Assembly: GCA_949127925.1 (NCBI GenBank)
Contig: CASBQX010000240.1
Location: 1 to 8,069, forward strand
Reading direction: 5' to 3'
DNA from: Synechococcales cyanobacterium PMM_0002
GTDB taxonomy: Bacteria; Cyanobacteriota; Cyanobacteriia; Elainellales; Elainellaceae
Length of the DNA stretch: 8,069 nucleotides
A program made the translations under genes and the position numbers. This document shows positions 5,920 to 8,069 of the stretch, one piece after another. Within the stretch, counting starts at the first letter, position 1. Each line of letters begins with the position of its first letter. The notes under the pieces were generated by a model. That model saw nothing but the letters and a program-made list of their open reading frames with translations, searched no databases and was not told where the DNA came from.

Positions 5920-6699
5920 TCAAAATTCTCGTTTAGAAAAAATTAGAATGGCGATCGCCAGCAGCAGCACCGTATAGAACAGACCATAGGCGGCGCTGCC
6001 CAATAGCTCAATCGGGGGCGGCAGCAGTTCGGTGCCATAGACCGCCTGATTTTTAAAGTTGAGCCGCGTCAAGTCTGGCAGGATCAAATAAATCGCTTCT
6101 GTCGTATGTTGCAGGGTTGGATTTTGGCTGAGGGTGCCCAAGTTAAGCAAATCTCGGCTAAACTGCCCCATCAGGTACACGCTAGCGGTTAATAAAATCG
6201 CTAGCAGTGAATTAGTAAACACACCAAATAAAATGGCGACGGCAACCATCAGCAGCAGTTCTAAAAGCTGAAAGCAGGTTGTGATCAAAATGCTGGTGAG
6301 CGGATAGCTAACCTGGCTATAGGTCAACACACCCAGATAAATCAGCAGCATGGCTGCCAGCAGCACCAGCAGCACCGACGACAGGCCAAGGTGCTTGCCC
6401 ACAATAAACTCTGCTTTACTGACGGGTTTGGCGATCAGAGCATAGACGGTGCGCTTCTCTATCTCTTTATTAATCAAGCCTGTGCCCACAAAGACAGCTA
6501 CGACTAGACCCAACAAGTTCATTGCGGCCAGCCCCACATCTAGCAAGATTTTGCTTTCTGTGCCAGCGGCAACCTGGGGCAGCGCCGCCGCGATCGCCAC
6601 TAATGCGATCGCAAAGAAAGCCAGCAAATACAAAATGCGATCGCGAATCACCTCGCGAAATACATTAGTTGCAATCACACCAATTCTGCCCAGATTCAT
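5920..6699 (-). CDS. fraE: ABC-2-type permease, FraE-like
   Basis: This 259-residue integral membrane protein has about six predicted membrane segments (near 22-42, 54-75, 107-128, 138-161, 163-178 and 233-254). Between the second and third lies NKEIEKRTVYALIAKPVSKAEF (77-98, read with its flanks), the charged loop characteristic of ABC-2 permeases. In Anabaena the third gene of the fraC-fraD-fraE operon encodes a protein of this type, needed for filament integrity and heterocyst function. Position directly after fraD is the main reason for the FraE name; ABC-2 family membership alone is firm. No ABC ATPase gene is present nearby, so any energising subunit must be encoded elsewhere. The start codon overlaps the fraD stop in ATGA and has a strong AAGGAG site, pointing to translational coupling. 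The transported substrate is unknown. Confidence 0.8.
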   Translation of the reverse strand: MNLGRIGVIATNVFREVIRDRILYLLAFFAIALVAIAAALPQVAAGTESKILLDVGLAAMNLLGLVVAVFVGTGLINKEIEKRTVYALIAKPVSKAEFIVGKHLGLSSVLLVLLAAMLLIYLGVLTYSQVSYPLTSILITTCFQLLELLLMVAVAILFGVFTNSLLAILLTASVYLMGQFSRDLLNLGTLSQNPTLQHTTEAIYLILPDLTRLNFKNQAVYGTELLPPPIELLGSAAYGLFYTVLLLAIAILIFSKREF

Positions 6700-7670
6700 C
6701 CGTCTCCTTGAACTAGTGGTTGTGGATCAATCCAGATCTTATCGCTAACAGGTTGACAGGTAACCTGCACCAATCCGCTGTTTGGCGTTAATGGATCAAT
6801 GACCGTGGCATTAGCCGCTTGGGTAATTAAACAAGACTTTTCCAAAAAATATCCTTTGAGGTTAGAACTAGGACCCAACCATACGGCTCGTAACTTCAGC
6901 GTATATTCGGGGAAGCCAGCAGGTACATCGCTCCAAAACTTCCAAAGTGTATCTTCCTCAACCCGTGGAGTTTGTTGCAATACTCGTTGCTGAAGCTCAG
7001 CCACCCTGGTCTCTCGTTCTAGCAGCCATCGCTCTACTTCTGCCCACGATAACGCCTGTAGCTCTTGCTTCAACAGTGGCTCAGCTAAATTGAGTAATAT
7101 GACTCCTCTCGGTACACCAAAGCCCCGTGCATCGAGCCGCACTACAAACGCGCTGCGGCCAAGACTATCACCCAGCAAGCTCGGGTATGCTCGGAGCCAA
7201 TCTTGAATAACGAAATGGAATTGGAACCAAGCGCTCAATAGGCAACTCAGCAGAAATTGAATCAACAGCTGCTGCCGAACCGGGGGATCGGGCAGAGAAA
7301 ACGTTAGCCTGGGAAAAAGTTTGGGAATGGCAGCGACCGCAAACGAAATCAGCGGCCAGCTGACTAGTGCCACTCGGGTCAGGTCAACATTCCATCCAGC
7401 AAACAGCACAACGCAGGCCAAGGCTCCCGTAATCCAAGGCCCTGGATAAAGCACTAGTCCCAAAAGATTAATCCGCGTGCTGGACATGCCCCAACCCACA
7501 CCCAGCATTAAAAATATCCAGCCCAAGCGCGCCAGCACATCGCGCAAGGCTTCAGTCTCTACAATGGCCGAGACGCACCACGAAAAAACGCTGACCAGTA
7601 CCAAGGTTTGCCACGAAAATGCTCGCGGCGGCTTGAACTGTTTCCAAATTTTTTCCAGAGTTTCTTTCAC
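6696..7670 (-). CDS. fraD: FraD-like septal junction protein (DUF5357 family)
   Basis: The 324-residue protein has about five membrane segments in its N-terminal half (near 20-36, 47-62, 67-91, 98-116 and 132-155). A putative periplasmic C-terminal half follows: a helical, probably coiled-coil stretch at about 195-232 (LLKQELQALSWAEVERWLLE and on), then a strand-rich domain at 240-318 with two cysteines, Cys280 and Cys305. This layout, the length and the coupled FraE-like permease fit FraD of filamentous cyanobacteria, a component of the septal junctions that connect neighbouring cells. It starts at GTG (7668-7670) with no clear ribosome binding site; the next in-frame ATG would remove two membrane segments, so GTG is preferred. 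Membrane topology is read by eye. FraC, its usual upstream partner, is not directly upstream. An 18-bp tandem repeat lies about 40 bp before the start. Confidence 0.75.
   Translation of the reverse strand: MKETLEKIWKQFKPPRAFSWQTLVLVSVFSWCVSAIVETEALRDVLARLGWIFLMLGVGWGMSSTRINLLGLVLYPGPWITGALACVVLFAGWNVDLTRVALVSWPLISFAVAAIPKLFPRLTFSLPDPPVRQQLLIQFLLSCLLSAWFQFHFVIQDWLRAYPSLLGDSLGRSAFVVRLDARGFGVPRGVILLNLAEPLLKQELQALSWAEVERWLLERETRVAELQQRVLQQTPRVEEDTLWKFWSDVPAGFPEYTLKLRAVWLGPSSNLKGYFLEKSCLITQAANATVIDPLTPNSGLVQVTCQPVSDKIWIDPQPLVQGDG
6704..6709 (-). promoter_or_regulatory. Ribosome binding site of fraE inside fraD
   Basis: On the minus strand AAGGAG lies 4 bases before the fraE ATG, within the last codons of fraD. 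It is the strongest Shine-Dalgarno sequence in the window and fixes the fraE start. Confidence 0.8.
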
Positions 7671-7708
7671 AAAGCAAGGGGGGCAAAACGCCAGGGTTTC
7701 ATCAAATG

Positions 7709-7762
7709 GGGGCTGCTTTCAGCAATGGGGCTGCTTTCAGCAATAGTGAGGCTTTCAGCAAT
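7709..7762. repeat. Three tandem 18-bp repeats upstream of fraD
   Basis: GGGGCTGCTTTCAGCAAT occurs exactly at 7709-7726 and 7727-7744. A third copy at 7745-7762 matches at 14 of 18 positions, keeping CTTTCAGCAAT. A degenerate TTTCATCAAAT just before (about 7697-7707) may be a fourth. Each perfect unit contains a small hairpin, GCTG-CTTT-CAGC. The array ends about 40 bp from the fraD start codon and so would lie in its promoter or 5' leader. Confidence 0.85.
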
Positions 7763-7870
7763 GCCAAAAAATCTACAAGACTAGGATTAGACTCCATACC
7801 ACTGCACCCAATCATCGTAAGAATAGAACACAGTTGGTCTATGGGCATAGGGCACCCGTAACATTTAAAA

Positions 7871-7920
7871 TTCTACAGAGGGTTCCTGGCCGTTCTATCG
7901 AGGGTTGATTAGGGGTTCTA
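7871..7920 (+). repeat. 22-bp-period direct repeats upstream of the partial gene
   Basis: TTCTACAGAGGGTT (7871-7884) and TTCTATCGAGGGTT (7893-7906) agree at 12 of 14 positions. A third TTCTA starts at 7916. The spacing of 22-23 bp is about two turns of the helix, as expected for a regulator binding one face of the DNA. Function is inferred only. Confidence 0.5.
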
Positions 7921-8046
7921 AACCTTGTCTAACTTGAAACCCGGAGTTTTCCCTCACCCTTTTCATATATGCCAAAGGCTTTAAGCCCTCTCCCCAGGGA
8001 GCTACCGTGTACACACAAGTCCGTCTAGACTGGATTTGAGGCTTTT

Positions 8047-8051
8047 AGGAG
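8047..8051 (+). promoter_or_regulatory. Ribosome binding site of the truncated plus-strand gene
   Basis: AGGAG lies 10 bases before ATG 8062. The in-frame ATG at 8053 is only one base from it and is unlikely to be used. This site is the main evidence that a gene begins here. Confidence 0.55.
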
Positions 8052-8061
8052 AATGCTAAAC

Positions 8062-8069
8062 ATGGACAA
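8062..8069 (+). CDS. Start of an unidentified gene, truncated by the window edge
   Basis: Only ATG GAC AA is present, so two residues (Met-Asp) can be read and the product cannot be identified. A good ribosome binding site and a long upstream non-coding region support a real start. It is divergent from fraDE. An alternative in-frame start at 8053 would add Met-Leu-Asn. Confidence 0.45.

Larger units (their letters stand above)
7671..8061. other. Divergent intergenic region between fraD and the next gene
   Basis: This 391-bp stretch has no supported gene. On the minus strand every frame is closed near the window edge, by stop complements at 8056, 8045 and 8025 and many more inside, so no fraC 3' end enters here. 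It holds an 18-bp tandem repeat near fraD and a set of TTCTA-type direct repeats. A weak plus-strand promoter candidate is TTGGTC (7834-7839) and TAACAT (7859-7864), 19 bp apart. A short palindrome, GGCTTTAAGCC, lies at 7977-7987. The region probably holds promoters for both flanking genes. Confidence 0.7.

Noticed and set aside
7477..7746. Plus-strand open frame overlapping the start of fraD and the 18-bp repeats
   Set aside because: It runs antisense through the membrane segments of FraD, ends in the simple repeats, and has no family-like features.
7709..7762. CRISPR-like array
   Set aside because: The 18-bp units are directly contiguous with no unique spacers, and no cas genes are present.
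7917..7938. PhoB box
   Set aside because: CTAAACCT is close to one Pho-box half, but the neighbouring unit CTAACTTG matches poorly. Kept only as part of the direct-repeat observation.
6645..8069. Absence of HIP1 octamers after 6644 as a sign of horizontal transfer
   Set aside because: At about one site per 475 bp elsewhere, a gap of 1.4 kb is only marginally unusual, and fraD is a typical cyanobacterial gene.

Overview
The window looks like a chromosomal segment of a filamentous cyanobacterium. The evidence is the HIP1 octamer GCGATCGC, which I count 14 times between 110 and 6644, and a gene set typical of the phylum: a short cyanobacterial-type SSB, cyanophycinase, and a FraD-FraE pair known from cell-cell junctions of filamentous species. 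I cannot name the genus. No rRNA, tRNA, CRISPR array, transposase or phage gene is visible.

Layout. Positions 20-1610 carry three plus-strand genes: ssb, a small VOC (glyoxalase-fold) protein, and trpF (phosphoribosylanthranilate isomerase). trpF has a repeat-rich leader. It converges on a minus-strand CHASE3-PAS histidine kinase (1654-3570), and a perfect 16-bp inverted repeat lies between them. The kinase is divergent from a NarL/LuxR-type response regulator (3744-4466), so the two probably form a two-component pair with a shared 173-bp intergenic control region. Then come cyanophycinase cphB (4575-5387) and a MIF-like tautomerase (5491-5844), both on plus. The tautomerase stop codon lies inside a 63-bp palindromic repeat element that also separates it from the convergent fraE.

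On the minus strand, fraD (6696-7670) and fraE (5920-6699) overlap by ATGA and form a translationally coupled unit. FraD is a septal-junction membrane protein and FraE an ABC-2-type permease. The fraC gene that accompanies them in Anabaena is not immediately upstream. Instead there is a roughly 390-bp divergent intergenic region with an 18-bp tandem repeat and a second family of spaced direct repeats. It ends in a ribosome binding site and the first codons of a plus-strand gene cut by the window edge.

The genes mostly serve separate housekeeping roles: DNA replication and repair, tryptophan synthesis, nitrogen-reserve breakdown, signalling, and filament integrity. I see no convincing undescribed multi-gene system. 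The points most worth a second look are the fraDE unit without adjacent fraC, the repeats in its upstream region, cphB without its usual cphA neighbour, and the palindromic elements placed exactly on stop codons at both convergent gene junctions.
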